Of a DNA stretch of 64,000 bases, positions 34,288 through 43,727 are shown piece by piece (the first letter of the stretch is position 1; the number at the start of each line of letters is the position of its first letter). Location of the stretch: NCBI GenBank assembly GCA_903921325.1, contig CAIXPL010000016.1:62001-126000 (forward strand), written 5' to 3'. Source of the DNA: an uncultured Pseudomonadota bacterium. Lineage in GTDB: Bacteria > Pseudomonadota > Gammaproteobacteria > Burkholderiales > SG8-39. Under the pieces are notes generated by a model. It was not told the origin of the DNA and made no database searches. It saw only the letters and a program-made list of their open reading frames with translations. The position numbers and the translations under genes are program-made.

Positions 34288-36256
34288 ATCCAATCGGCAG
34301 GCTGTTGATCGGCGGTCGTCCAGCGCGGCGCAACCGCTAAAGGCCCGCCGGGCAGTTGCTGCTGCGCGCGATATCCAGCTACCCGCACTCGCCTTCGCGG
34401 CGAAGGTTCCCCGGTCGGTTGGACAGGCCGGGGCCGTGCAATACAGCGTCTTGCCAGTCGATCTGAATGCCCATCTGTTCGAAGTCACGTGCCGGATCGA
34501 TGATCCTGATGCGGCGGGCCAGCAACTGGCGCTGCCGGCCTGGAACCCGGGCAGTTACATGATTCGCGAATTCGCGCGGCATGTCCGTTCGATCACCGCG
34601 CGCTGCGCCGGCAAGCCGGTTCACATTGAAAAGCTCGATAAACACACCTGGCGTGCCGACCCGGTGTCAGGCCCACTCACGGTGACCATCACAGTCTACG
34701 CGTGGGATCTCTCGGTACGTGGCGCCTACCTCGACGCCGATCATGGATTCTTCAACGGCACCTGCGTCTTTTTGCGGGTGCTGGGGCAGGAGGACAGGCC
34801 TTGTCTGCTGGACTTGCGCGCACCCGGTGACCCGTCCGCCAGGGACTGGCGTGTAGCCACTGCGTTGTCAGTGGCGGGCGCACGGCGGCACGGCTTTGGT
34901 CGCTATCAGGCGGCCAACTATGACGAGCTGATCGATCACCCGGTGCAGATGGGACGATTCGCGCTGGCGCAATTTCGCGCCCATGGCGTGTTGCATGAGA
35001 TTGCCCTCACCGGTGTTCATGAGGCAGACCTGAAGCGGCTCGCGGGCGACCTCAAGGCGATTTGTGAAACACAGATTGCGTTTTTTGGGCTGCCGGCGCC
35101 GATGAAGCGCTATGTGTTCCTGATCACCGCTGTGGGCGAAGGTTACGGCGGCCTCGAGCATCGCGCGTCGACCGCACTGCTGTGCAGCCGCAATGATCTG
35201 CCACTGCGCAACGCCGGCTTGCCAGGCGAGGCGTATCGGGGTTTTCTCGGACTTGCCAGTCACGAATATTTTCATACCTGGAATGTGAAGCGGATCAAAC
35301 CGGCCGCTTTCATCCCCTATCACCTTGATCGCGAAAACTACACGACCCTGTTGTGGGCCTTTGAAGGATTCACATCCTATTACGACGATCTGATGCTGGT
35401 GCGCTCAGGGCGCATCTCGCGCGCCGAATATCTTGAGAACATTGCACATGCGCTCAGCGCGCTCGCGCGCACGCCGGCGCGACGGCACCAATCGGTCAGC
35501 GAATCGAGCTTTGATGCCTGGATCAAGTACTACCGGCAGGACGAGGATGCTCCCAATGCGGTGGTGAGTTATTACGGCAAGGGCAGTCTCATTGCGCTTG
35601 CGCTTGACCTTGCGCTGCGCGAAGAAACAGGCGGCCGACGCAGTCTCGACGATCTGATGCGCGCCTTGTGGTCCGATTACCTGAGATCCGGCGAGGGCGT
35701 TACTGAGCAAAGTATCAAGCAGGCCTTGCTTGCCCTGTGCGCGAGCCCGGCACGACGTGGTGCGCGGTCGCGGTTGAGTGGACTGTTGCAAGAGGCCATC
35801 CATGGCACAGGCGAGTTGCCGCTGGCGAGCCTGTTTGCAGCGATCGGAGTTCAACTGGTGATGCGGGTGGCGAACGGACCCACTGATCGCGGGTCGTACC
35901 GCAACCAATCGCTGACTGCAGTGGCACCACGCATCGATCTGGGCATCCGTATTGCAGCCGAGGGTGAAGCACGGCTGACCCATGTCCTTGCAGGTAGCGC
36001 CGCGCAGCTAGGTGGCCTGGCAGCCAATGATGTCGTGCTGTCCATCAATCGCATCCGGGTCAACGCCAAAAATTTCGATGCACGGTTGCAGCGCATGCGT
36101 GCCGGCGCCGCACTCGAAATGCATTTCTTTCGACGTGACGAGCTGTGCGTCACTCAGGTGCGCGCGAGCGTTGCAGCGGCCGATACCTGCGATCTCATTG
36201 TGACCGCGCCTGAGCATCGTTTACTTGCGCAGTGGTTGGCTGGTGAACGCACATGA
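34280..36256 (+). CDS. M61-family metallopeptidase with PDZ domain
   Basis: 658-residue zinc peptidase of the M61 glycyl aminopeptidase family. Zinc motif HEYFH is at 328-332, with the third ligand Glu362 in WAFEGFTSYYDD. An N-terminal beta domain (PAWNPGSYMIREFARHV) precedes the catalytic domain, and a PDZ domain occupies about residues 530-630 (HVLAGSAAQLGGLAANDVVLSIN). No signal peptide, so probably cytoplasmic. The ATG at 34280 overlaps mocA by eight bases; the first 50 residues are poorly conserved. Its stop overlaps the next ATG (ATGA). Confidence 0.92.
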   Translation: MAESNRQAVDRRSSSAAQPLKARRAVAAARDIQLPALAFAAKVPRSVGQAGAVQYSVLPVDLNAHLFEVTCRIDDPDAAGQQLALPAWNPGSYMIREFARHVRSITARCAGKPVHIEKLDKHTWRADPVSGPLTVTITVYAWDLSVRGAYLDADHGFFNGTCVFLRVLGQEDRPCLLDLRAPGDPSARDWRVATALSVAGARRHGFGRYQAANYDELIDHPVQMGRFALAQFRAHGVLHEIALTGVHEADLKRLAGDLKAICETQIAFFGLPAPMKRYVFLITAVGEGYGGLEHRASTALLCSRNDLPLRNAGLPGEAYRGFLGLASHEYFHTWNVKRIKPAAFIPYHLDRENYTTLLWAFEGFTSYYDDLMLVRSGRISRAEYLENIAHALSALARTPARRHQSVSESSFDAWIKYYRQDEDAPNAVVSYYGKGSLIALALDLALREETGGRRSLDDLMRALWSDYLRSGEGVTEQSIKQALLALCASPARRGARSRLSGLLQEAIHGTGELPLASLFAAIGVQLVMRVANGPTDRGSYRNQSLTAVAPRIDLGIRIAAEGEARLTHVLAGSAAQLGGLAANDVVLSINRIRVNAKNFDARLQRMRAGAALEMHFFRRDELCVTQVRASVAAADTCDLIVTAPEHRLLAQWLAGERT

Positions 36257-36951
36257 GCATTGGAATGGATTCAGGCGAGGCGGATCAAGGGCACGATGAA
36301 AGCCAGTCAATCACCCGGATCTACCTGGTGCGTCACGGCGAGACCGAGTGGAACCGCGAGCAGCGCATGCAGGGCCACCTCGATAGCACGCTCAGCGCGC
36401 TTGGTCACGCGCAAGCGGCCGCGGTGGCGAACGCGCTGCGCGATCTTGCGCCCGATTACCTTTATTGCAGTGATCTGGGCCGCGCGCGCCAGACGGCACA
36501 GGCGATCGCGGCACGCTGCGCGCTGACAGTGCGTGAGGATAGTCGGCTGCGTGAGCGGCACTATGGCCAACTGCAAGGCCTGCGTTGGTCAGAGGTGCAG
36601 GCGCTGCACCCGGTGAGCGCCGAGCGCATGCACGGCCGCGATGCCCAGTTTGCTCCTGATGGTGGCGAGAGCCTGCAGCAGTTTCATGATCGTGTGGTGC
36701 CGGCGATTGAGCAGATCGCTGATCTGCACCGGGGAAGCAGCGTTGCAATCGTCACTCACGGTGGTGTGGTCGGATTGATGTATCGCCACGCATTGTCGAT
36801 GTCGCTTGAAGCGCCGCGTGATTACGCCCTGGCCAATGCCAGCATCAACCGGTTTCGCCGGGTGGCTGGGCAGTGGCAGATTGAGGCCTGGGGCGACACC
36901 AGTCATTTGACGGACTTCATTCCGATCGATGCGGGCGATGGCCGATTCTGA
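36253..36951 (+). CDS. Histidine phosphatase family protein (phosphoglycerate mutase-like)
   Basis: 232-residue phosphatase with the phospho-histidine motif RHGETEWN (Arg27, His28, Gly29), the acid-containing RLRERHYGQLQGL region and the second catalytic His in VTHGGVVGLMYRHAL. These enzymes remove phosphate from small metabolites; E. coli GpmB/CobC-like. ATG overlaps the M61 gene stop by four bases, so translation is coupled. Followed by an AT-rich gap that starts a new transcription unit. Confidence 0.9.
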   Translation: MSIGMDSGEADQGHDESQSITRIYLVRHGETEWNREQRMQGHLDSTLSALGHAQAAAVANALRDLAPDYLYCSDLGRARQTAQAIAARCALTVREDSRLRERHYGQLQGLRWSEVQALHPVSAERMHGRDAQFAPDGGESLQQFHDRVVPAIEQIADLHRGSSVAIVTHGGVVGLMYRHALSMSLEAPRDYALANASINRFRRVAGQWQIEAWGDTSHLTDFIPIDAGDGRF

Positions 36952-37058
36952 CCCTAAATCTCATTAAATCAATAAGTTAGCCCCTATCATGCAATTAGCA
37001 AGATGAGGCGGTTTATGATAAACTGTTGATTATTAAGTGCTTTGTGAGAAAAGGCGTC
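36952..37058 (+). promoter_or_regulatory. AT-rich leader, likely glyA promoter region
   Basis: This 107-bp stretch is much more AT-rich than its surroundings. It contains TATGAT at 37014-37019, a possible -10 box, but no clear -35 at standard distance. It lies directly before glyA and is the best candidate promoter for glyA-nrdR-ribD. Confidence 0.4.
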
Positions 37059-38309
37059 ATGTTCGCAAAGAATCACACCTTGGCCTCAATCGATCCTGAT
37101 GTTGCCAGTGCCGTGGCTGCCGAGCGCCGCCGCCAGGACACCCATCTTGAACTCATCGCGTCGGAGAACTACACAAGCCCGGCTGTGATGGCGGCACAGG
37201 GTTCGTGCCTCACCAATAAATACGCCGAAGGCTATCCGGGCCGGCGCTACTACGGCGGTTGTGAGTACGTCGACGTGGTGGAGCAGCTTGCCATTGATCG
37301 AGTCAAGGCCTTGTTTGGTGCCGACATGGCCAACGTGCAGCCGCACTCAGGGTCGCAAGCAAACCAGGCCGTGTATGCGGCGATGCTCTCACCCGGTGAC
37401 ACGCTGCTTGGCATGTCACTTGCCCATGGTGGTCACTTGACGCATGGTGCAAGCGTCAGTCTGTCGGGCAAACTCTACAAGGGCGTTGGCTACGGCCTGG
37501 GTGCGGATGAGCGCATTGACTATGACGCGGTGGAGCGTCTGGCCAGGGAACATCGGCCCAGGATGATTGTGGCCGGTGCGTCTGCGTACTCGCGCGTGAT
37601 CGACTGGGCGCGCTTTCGCGCGATCGCTGACGCGGTGGGTGCCTATTTGCTCGTTGACATGGCGCACTACGCCGGTCTGGTGGCGGCAGGTGAATACCCA
37701 AGCCCGGTAGGGATTGCCGATTTTGTCACCAGCACGACGCACAAGACCTTGCGCGGCCCGCGCGGTGGATTGATTCTGGCGCCTGCCCGCCACGAGAAAG
37801 CAATCAACTCGATGATCTTTCCGGGTATCCAGGGCGGGCCGCTGATGCATGTCATCGCGGCCAAGGCGGTTGCCTTTCGCGAGGCTGCGATGCCTGAGTT
37901 TCGTGAGTATCAGAAGCAGGTACTTGCCAATGCGCGACTGCTGGCCAGCACACTGGTCGAGCGTGGCGTGCGCATTGTCTCGGGTGGCACCGACTCGCAT
38001 ATGTTTCTTGTCGATCTGCGACCGAAGAACATCACCGGCAAGGATGCCGAGACAGCCCTTGGCCGGGCGCACATTACCTTGAACAAGAATGCGATCCCCA
38101 ATGATCCGCAAAAGCCGATGGTGACCAGCGGTGTGCGCATCGGCTCACCGGCGATCACGACCCGGGGGTTCGGGTTGCCTGAGGCCGAGCGGGTGGCACA
38201 CCTGATTGCTGATGTGTTGGACGATCCCACGAATGAAGCCACGATTACGCGCGTGGCACAGGATGTCATGCAACTTTGTGAACGGTTTCCGGTCTACCAA
38301 GAGGCCTGA
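37059..38309 (+). CDS. glyA: Serine hydroxymethyltransferase
   Basis: 416-residue PLP enzyme converting serine and tetrahydrofolate to glycine and methylene-tetrahydrofolate. The PLP Schiff-base lysine is Lys229 in [13 protein letters not shown], the same number as in E. coli Gly[20 protein letters not shown] and [18 protein letters not shown] are further signatures. The ATG at 37059 gives the standard length, with AAGGCG upstream. Opens a typical betaproteobacterial order glyA-nrdR-ribD-ribE. Confidence 0.97.
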   Translation: MFAKNHTLASIDPDVASAVAAERRRQDTHLELIASENYTSPAVMAAQGSCLTNKYAEGYPGRRYYGGCEYVDVVEQLAIDRVKALFGADMANVQPHSGSQANQAVYAAMLSPGDTLLGMSLAHGGHLTHGASVSLSGKLYKGVGYGLGADERIDYDAVERLAREHRPRMIVAGASAYSRVIDWARFRAIADAVGAYLLVDMAHYAGLVAAGEYPSPVGIADFVTSTTHKTLRGPRGGLILAPARHEKAINSMIFPGIQGGPLMHVIAAKAVAFREAAMPEFREYQKQVLANARLLASTLVERGVRIVSGGTDSHMFLVDLRPKNITGKDAETALGRAHITLNKNAIPNDPQKPMVTSGVRIGSPAITTRGFGLPEAERVAHLIADVLDDPTNEATITRVAQDVMQLCERFPVYQEA

Positions 38310-38344
38310 GCGCGGGGGGAGTCTGCGCTCAAAGGAGAAGCACC

Positions 38345-38857
38345 ATGCACTGTCCGTTCTGTAAATCGTCGGCAACATCGGTCATCGATTCGCGCATCGC
38401 AGAAGATGGCGAGAGCGTTCGCCGCCGCCGTCAGTGTGACGACTGCGACAAGCGATTTACCACCTTTGAGCGAACCGAACTGCAGATGCCAGTGGTGGTT
38501 AAATCGAGTGCCTATCGCACGCCCTACGACCAGGGCAAGTTGCGTACCGGTTTTGTCCGTGCATTGCACAAGCGTCCGGTGCCGACCGAATACATCGATG
38601 CCGCCGTCAATCGAATCGAGCAAAAGTTGCTTGCCATGGGCGAGCGAGAAGTGACCTCCCGGGTCATCGGCGAGATGGTCATGCGCGAGCTGAAAAAAAT
38701 GGACGACGTCGCCTACATCCGGTTCGCCTCGGTCTATGAGGACTTTCAGCGCGTTGATGATTTCCGCGAAAAGGTGCTGGAAGTGAAGCGTCCAGGGGTG
38801 AAGCGGATGCGTACCCGGGTCACACCGATACCCAAGATCGATACCAAGCCGAACTGA
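38345..38857 (+). CDS. nrdR: Transcriptional repressor NrdR
   Basis: 170-residue nucleotide-sensing repressor of ribonucleotide reductase genes. The zinc ribbon uses Cys3, Cys6, Cys31 and Cys34 (MHCPFC...CDDC) and the ATP-cone follows from about residue 45. AAAGGAG precedes the ATG. The C-terminal tail after residue 145 is longer and more basic than in E. coli. Located 35 bases after glyA. Confidence 0.97.
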   Translation: MHCPFCKSSATSVIDSRIAEDGESVRRRRQCDDCDKRFTTFERTELQMPVVVKSSAYRTPYDQGKLRTGFVRALHKRPVPTEYIDAAVNRIEQKLLAMGEREVTSRVIGEMVMRELKKMDDVAYIRFASVYEDFQRVDDFREKVLEVKRPGVKRMRTRVTPIPKIDTKPN

Positions 38858-38886
38858 ATCCCGGCCGGGTCATCCTGCATCACGCG

Positions 38887-40056
38887 ATGACCACCCTTCC
38901 TGCCATTCCCGTCATTCCCGCTGTGACTGAAAATCCCGTGAGCTTTTCTGCAATCGAATCCGCCCATATGGCACGGGCACTTGAGTTGGCCGCGCGCGGT
39001 CTGTATTCGACCGCCCCCAACCCCCGCGTCGGCTGTGTGCTCGCGCGCGATGGACAGATCGTTGGTGAAGGATTCCACGTGCGTCCAGGTGAAGCGCATG
39101 CCGAGGTCAACGCGATCCGTGCGGCCGGTGACGCGGCGCGCGGTGCGACCGCCTTTGTGACGCTCGAGCCCTGCAATCATTTTGGACGTACCCCGCCGTG
39201 TGTCGATGCACTGATTGCAGCTGGCGTGAGTCGTGTGGTGGCGGCGATGCGCGATCCCAATCCCATCGCCAGTGGCGGCGCCGAGCGCCTGCGTGCCGCA
39301 GGCATCGAGGTGGCCTTTGGGCTCATGGAGGCCGAAGCGCTTGAATTGAATCCCGGGTTTATTTCGCGGGTGACGCGCGGCCGGCCCTGGATGCGCATGA
39401 AAGTGGCCGCCACACTGGATGGCCGCACGGCCTTGGCCAACAAACAAAGCCGCTGGATCACCGGTGAGGCTGCGCGTGCCGATGGGCATCGCTGGCGTGC
39501 GCGTGCCGATGCCCTGCTCACCGGCTTTGGCACGGTGCGCGATGATGACCCACAGCTCAATGTGCGCGGAGTCGAGACTGACCGCCAACCAATGCGCATC
39601 CTGGTCGACAGTCGGCTTGAGACACGACCAACCGCGCGTCTGTTCGATCGTGAGCAAGCCGGTCCGGTGCTGGTGGCCTGTGCGATTCAATCCGCGGAGC
39701 GCAAAGCAGCCCTGGAAGCACGCGGTGCCGAAGTGCTGTGTCTGCCTGATGCGCGCGGCAAAGTCGACCTTGAACAGCTCACCTTGGAGCTGGGTCGACG
39801 CGGCATGAGTGAAATTCACATCGAGGCGGGTACCCGCTTGAATGGATCACTGCTGCAGGCCGGTGTGGTCGATGAACTGCTCGTCTATATCGGCGCCTCG
39901 ATCATTGGCGACAGCGGCCTCGGCATGTTCAGCCTGCCCGAGCTGCTATCAATGCAGGACAAGATCTTGATTGAATTTACCGCTTGCACGCGTATTGGCC
40001 CCGACCTGCGAGTGCTGGCCCGGGTGCGCCCTGGACAACAACCGGTCACCGAATAG
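38887..40056 (+). CDS. ribD: Bifunctional riboflavin biosynthesis protein RibD
   Basis: 389-residue deaminase/reductase of riboflavin synthesis. The deaminase domain has zinc ligands in HAEVNAI (His71) and PCNHFGRTPPC (Cys96, Cys105). The reductase domain follows from about residue 165 (MRMKVAATLDGRTAL, WITGEAARADGHRWRARADA) to the C-terminus. The first 27 residues are an extension; a start nearer residue 28 (MARALELAARG) is possible and neither has a strong ribosome binding site. 29 bases after nrdR. Confidence 0.95.
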   Translation: MTTLPAIPVIPAVTENPVSFSAIESAHMARALELAARGLYSTAPNPRVGCVLARDGQIVGEGFHVRPGEAHAEVNAIRAAGDAARGATAFVTLEPCNHFGRTPPCVDALIAAGVSRVVAAMRDPNPIASGGAERLRAAGIEVAFGLMEAEALELNPGFISRVTRGRPWMRMKVAATLDGRTALANKQSRWITGEAARADGHRWRARADALLTGFGTVRDDDPQLNVRGVETDRQPMRILVDSRLETRPTARLFDREQAGPVLVACAIQSAERKAALEARGAEVLCLPDARGKVDLEQLTLELGRRGMSEIHIEAGTRLNGSLLQAGVVDELLVYIGASIIGDSGLGMFSLPELLSMQDKILIEFTACTRIGPDLRVLARVRPGQQPVTE

Positions 40057-40190
40057 GGATCGGTGACAATCGGTGATGGGCCGCATTCAATACAGTCAGC
40101 GCTGCGGGCATGACCCACTTCAAACAGGCGCTATCGCCCATCCGGCGTAGTGCCATCAAGACATCACGCTATTGCAGGAGCCTGTCTGTC

Positions 40191-40787
40191 ATGTTTACTG
40201 GAATTGTTGCTGCAGTAGGTCGCATTGACACGGTGAGTCCGCAGGATCAGGGGCTGCGCCTGGCAATTCACGTCGGTTCGCTCGATATGAGCGATGTGGC
40301 CCTGGGCGACAGTATTGCGGTCAATGGATGCTGTCTCACGGTTATCCGTTTCGATCCTCAGACATTCGATGCTGAAGTGTCACAGGAGACCATCGATTGC
40401 ACGACTGGACTGGGCGCACCGGGCCCGGTGAATCTGGAAAAATCGCTGCGACTGGCTGATCGACTCGATGGCCATCTGGTCTCTGGTCATGTCGATGGCG
40501 TGGGCACGGTCATCGCCTTTGCGCCAGTCGGTGGCAGCATGCGCCTAGAAATCGAGGCGCCACCGGCACTCGCGCGCTATATCGCGCGCAAAGGTTCGAT
40601 TTGCGTGCAGGGCGCCAGCCTTACGGTGAATCGGGTCGATGGGAATCGGTTTGAAATCAACCTCATTCCCCACACCCTGCAGGTGACCACACTGGGTGGC
40701 CTGTCACCCGGGACCAAGGTGAATCTGGAAGTCGACATGATTGCGCGCTACTGCGAACGCATGTTGCATCCTGGCCAGACTGACTGA
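40191..40787 (+). CDS. ribE: Riboflavin synthase, alpha subunit
   Basis: 198-residue enzyme that dismutates two lumazines to riboflavin. It opens with the family MFTGIV and has two lumazine-binding repeats (about 1-97 and 98-190), including VNGCCLTV and SGHVDGVG in the first, and IARKGSICVQGASLTVN in the second. AGGAG about ten bases upstream of ATG 40191; the open frame upstream is not conserved. The 134 bases after ribD show no riboswitch-like structure I can recognise. Confidence 0.96.
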   Translation: MFTGIVAAVGRIDTVSPQDQGLRLAIHVGSLDMSDVALGDSIAVNGCCLTVIRFDPQTFDAEVSQETIDCTTGLGAPGPVNLEKSLRLADRLDGHLVSGHVDGVGTVIAFAPVGGSMRLEIEAPPALARYIARKGSICVQGASLTVNRVDGNRFEINLIPHTLQVTTLGGLSPGTKVNLEVDMIARYCERMLHPGQTD

Positions 40788-40798
40788 GATTCAAGCGG

Positions 40799-41425
40799 TC
40801 AATGGGCGACAACTGAAGGCGGGGGCGGGGGCGGCATGCCGGCCGGCGGTGCGGGTCTGCTGGTATCGGTAGCATTCACCGCAGGTGGCGGAGCAGGTGG
40901 CGTGCCACTGGGCGGTGGCGGCGGTGGCGGATACGCCGCGCTGTCACTGGAACGCACTGTCGCGGCGGTCGAGGTCGACGTGCTGCGCATGCCATAGGCC
41001 GGAATGCGATTGCCCTTGGCATACATGCACTGCTGATAGGCATTGTCGTAGCGGCGCTGCAGGGTGTAGGCCGATTGGCTGGAAGCGGACGTGCCGAACA
41101 ATCCGCCGGCGAGCAAGCCTGCACCGGCACCCACACCGGCTCCGCTGGACCCGTTCATCAGCGCGCCGGCGGCGGCACCAATGGCGGTACCGATCGCGGC
41201 ACTCTTCAGGGCGCTCTCGGTCTGCGCATTCTCTGCGGTCTGACCGCCCGAGGATTGCGATGCGTACTGGCGGCAGTCAATTTCGTCCAGGCGAAACTGA
41301 TCAAAGCTCTTGCTGCTGCCTGGCAGCACCAGCACGCTTGGTCCAACTGGTGCTGAAGCGCAGGCTGCCAGCGTGAGTGCGCCGATCGCGAGGGCGAGCG
41401 CGCTGCGTTTGCTTAATGGATTCAT
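40799..41425 (-). CDS. Lipoprotein with glycine-zipper and proline-rich tail
   Basis: 208-residue putative outer-membrane lipoprotein. Signal peptide with lipobox ending LAAC (Cys22). Residues 65-100 form a glycine-zipper (IGTAIGAAAGALMNG, GAGVGAGAGLLAGGLFG). The tail from about 150 is Pro-rich (seven Pro in a row, then PAPPP and PPPPPP). A short YDNAYQQCMYAKGN motif is shared with other glycine-zipper lipoproteins. GAGG eight bases before the ATG. Envelope role unknown; convergent with ribE. Confidence 0.85.
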   Translation of the reverse strand: MNPLSKRSALALAIGALTLAACASAPVGPSVLVLPGSSKSFDQFRLDEIDCRQYASQSSGGQTAENAQTESALKSAAIGTAIGAAAGALMNGSSGAGVGAGAGLLAGGLFGTSASSQSAYTLQRRYDNAYQQCMYAKGNRIPAYGMRSTSTSTAATVRSSDSAAYPPPPPPPSGTPPAPPPAVNATDTSRPAPPAGMPPPPPPSVVAH

Positions 41426-41506
41426 CGTGGTTACCTCAGTCTTCAAATTGCGTTGAAGTTATCACTTCAGGCGGCTCATCACAGGGCATTGCCGCCGCTG
41501 GCGTGC

Positions 41507-41899
41507 TCAGCGTGGTGTGGCGGGGACGGGTTCCCAGGCACCCTTGCAATCGCGAACATACGGGTAATAGCCTTGCGGGTCACGACAGTAGTACCACATG
41601 TTGGCCGCAGCAGCCGGTGCTGCTGCCTGTGGCGCAGCCGGGGCAGCATTGCTATTGTTCTCGATATACACCGGCGGGGCTGCCGGTGCGACGACCACCG
41701 GGGCCGGCGAATAATACGACGGCGGGTAGTAGTAGCCCGGATAACCATAGTACGGGGAGCCCCAGTACGGGCCACCGACATAGACCCCGAAACGCACCCC
41801 ACCGCCACCGTGCCAGCCGTGCGCTTCCGCGCTGGCGCTCAGCCCGAAACTGAGCAGCGCGATCGAGCACAGCAAGATAGCCCTCGACAAACGTGTCAT
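41507..41899 (-). CDS. Small secreted Tyr/Pro/Gly-rich envelope protein
   Basis: 130-residue protein with a signal peptide (LLCSIALLSFGLSASAEA), a GWHGGGGVRFGVYVGGPYW start, a Tyr/Pro-rich segment (PGYYYPPSYYSPAP), an Ala/Pro linker and a C-terminal domain with two Cys (YYCRDPQGYYPYVRDCKGAW). This C-terminal block is common in small proteobacterial envelope proteins of unknown function. GGAGGG six bases upstream. Lies next to the glycine-zipper lipoprotein on the same strand. Confidence 0.8.
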   Translation of the reverse strand: MTRLSRAILLCSIALLSFGLSASAEAHGWHGGGGVRFGVYVGGPYWGSPYYGYPGYYYPPSYYSPAPVVVAPAAPPVYIENNSNAAPAAPQAAAPAAAANMWYYCRDPQGYYPYVRDCKGAWEPVPATPR

Positions 41900-42260
41900 G
41901 ATCAACCCTCCAAATTTCTCAATGCGCCCGCCCACTTCGGTTCAATGGCGTGGGCGATCTGTTCAAGGTAATACTACCGCCGGCACAAAGACCGCGCCAT
42001 CGGGCAGGCGTGTCTGGTGTTACCGACCGTTACAGGCCCCTGCGCGCAATCCTTGCCCGGCAGACCTGTGGCTGACCTGCCGACCGCTTTAACGGATCAA
42101 TCGTCAGTAAAATAGCCGTGGCCGCTCGTCGGTAGAATAGCTCAGGGGCACGCGGTTGTCCGGCGGATATGTCGCGAGGCCTGCTTGGCAATGCCCCGGG
42201 CAACGTCGTCGATCCTCTCATTGCTGCTCAACTCCAGTCCACGCGAACTGATCGGAATCC
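41900..42260. other. 361-bp intergenic region upstream of mdtA
   Basis: Between the small envelope protein and mdtABC. It holds one 15-bp imperfect direct repeat (42102-42116 and 42127-42141), but no gene I can support. It must contain the mdtA promoter. Confidence 0.5.
42102..42141. promoter_or_regulatory. Imperfect direct repeat upstream of mdtABC
   Basis: CGTCAGTAAAATAGC and CGTCGGTAGAATAGC, 25 bases apart start to start, with two mismatches. Could be a regulator site; function not shown by sequence. Confidence 0.3.
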
Positions 42261-43694
42261 ATGATAAAGGACCCTGCAAATCGGGCGGCATGCAGTCCAG
42301 CTGCTACGGCCAATCGCGCTGCCCGCTTCAGTTCGGTAAGGCAGGGCCGGCAAAGCGATCCTGCTCTGAGCCCTCGCTGCGCCGATTGCACAAGTGCTCC
42401 GGGTCACGCCCGACAGCGTGGCATTGCGCTATGGCGCGTGCTTGCTCTCATTCTGATCATTGCCCTGGTTGGCAGCGCCCTTTGGTATCGATATTCGGGC
42501 CGCGCTGACGGTGCCGCAGGGCAGGGCGCCGCAGCGCCAGGTTCGGTTCAAGGCGATGGTAGTGCCGCAAATGGCAAGTCGGTCAAGGGGGGCGACGCGG
42601 CCAAGGCGGGTGGCAAGGGTGCGGGCCGCTTTGGTGCCGATCCGGCCAACCGGGTAACTCCGGTGTCAGCGGCCGCTATCGTGAAGGGTGATCTGGCAAT
42701 TTATCTTAACGCTCTTGGCACGGTTACCCCGCTACGCACGGTGACCGTGCACACCCGCGTCGATGGTGAGTTAAAGAAGCTGCATTTCAGCGAAGGGCAG
42801 CTGGTGCATGAAGGCGATGTTCTGGCTGAAATCGATCCACGCCCGTTTGAAGTGCAATTCACACAGATGGAAGGGCAGCGCATGCGTGATCAGGCCCTGC
42901 TCGACAACGCGCGCATTGATCTCGAACGCTATCGCACCCTGTTTGCGCAGGACTCGATTGCGCAGCAGCAAGTCGATACCCAGATGTCGCTCGTGCGTCA
43001 GCTCGAAGGCACGGTGCAGATGGACAAGGGGCAAGTGGACAATGCCCGACTGCAGTTGGTCTACGCAAAAGTGACTGCACCGATTACCGGCCGGATTGGT
43101 CTGCGCACGGTCGACCAGGGCAATATCGTGCATGCCTCTGACAGCAACGGATTGGCGGTGATCACCCAGTTGCAGCCGATCAGTGTGGTATTTCCGATTC
43201 CGCAGGACAACCTGCCGGCAGTCGCGCGGCGACAGGCCGCAGTCAGATTGCCGGTTGAAGCCTGGGACCGCGAGCAGAAAAACCGCCTGGCGCGTGGCCA
43301 GCTCTACGCGATTGACAACCAGATCGACGTGACCACCGGCACGGTCAAGCTGAAGGCGCAATTCGACAACACGGACAGTGCCCTGTTTGCGAACCAGTTT
43401 GTCAACGTGCGCCTGCTGGTCGACACGCTGCGTGAAGTCACCGTCGGTCCCATCTCTGCGGTGCAAAGAGGCGGGCAGGGCGTGTTCGTCTATGTGGTCA
43501 ATGCGGAAATGACGGTGAGCGTGCGAACGGTCACCGTCGGCGTTAATGAAGCCGGTCGTGTGCAATTCCTGTCCGGAGTTGAGCCCGGTGATCGGGTGGT
43601 GATCGATGGCATGGACCGCCTGCGTGAGGGGGCCAAGGTGGAGATCGCCACAGCGGATCGCACCACGACGCCTGGTCGTCGGCGCGCCCAGTGA
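42261..43694 (+). CDS. mdtA: RND efflux periplasmic adaptor MdtA
   Basis: 477-residue membrane fusion protein of a tripartite RND pump. One N-terminal membrane helix (VLALILIIALVGSALWYRY, about 60-78), a Gly/Ala linker, lipoyl halves (VHTRVDGELKKLHFSEGQLVHEG), a coiled-coil hairpin (about 215-275) and beta-barrel (APITGRIGLRTVDQGN, TGTVKLKAQFDN). The 56 residues before the helix are unusual, so an internal start is possible; the ATG at 42261 has only a weak GGA upstream. First gene of mdtABC-oprM type operon. Confidence 0.93.
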   Translation: MIKDPANRAACSPAATANRAARFSSVRQGRQSDPALSPRCADCTSAPGHARQRGIALWRVLALILIIALVGSALWYRYSGRADGAAGQGAAAPGSVQGDGSAANGKSVKGGDAAKAGGKGAGRFGADPANRVTPVSAAAIVKGDLAIYLNALGTVTPLRTVTVHTRVDGELKKLHFSEGQLVHEGDVLAEIDPRPFEVQFTQMEGQRMRDQALLDNARIDLERYRTLFAQDSIAQQQVDTQMSLVRQLEGTVQMDKGQVDNARLQLVYAKVTAPITGRIGLRTVDQGNIVHASDSNGLAVITQLQPISVVFPIPQDNLPAVARRQAAVRLPVEAWDREQKNRLARGQLYAIDNQIDVTTGTVKLKAQFDNTDSALFANQFVNVRLLVDTLREVTVGPISAVQRGGQGVFVYVVNAEMTVSVRTVTVGVNEAGRVQFLSGVEPGDRVVIDGMDRLREGAKVEIATADRTTTPGRRRAQ

Positions 43695-43727
43695 CCCTGC
43701 TGCCAGCCCTGTGCTGAGTCAGGTGCC

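Noticed and set aside
40057-40190. FMN riboswitch before ribE
   Set aside because: No conserved FMN-element blocks could be seen in this 134-bp gap.
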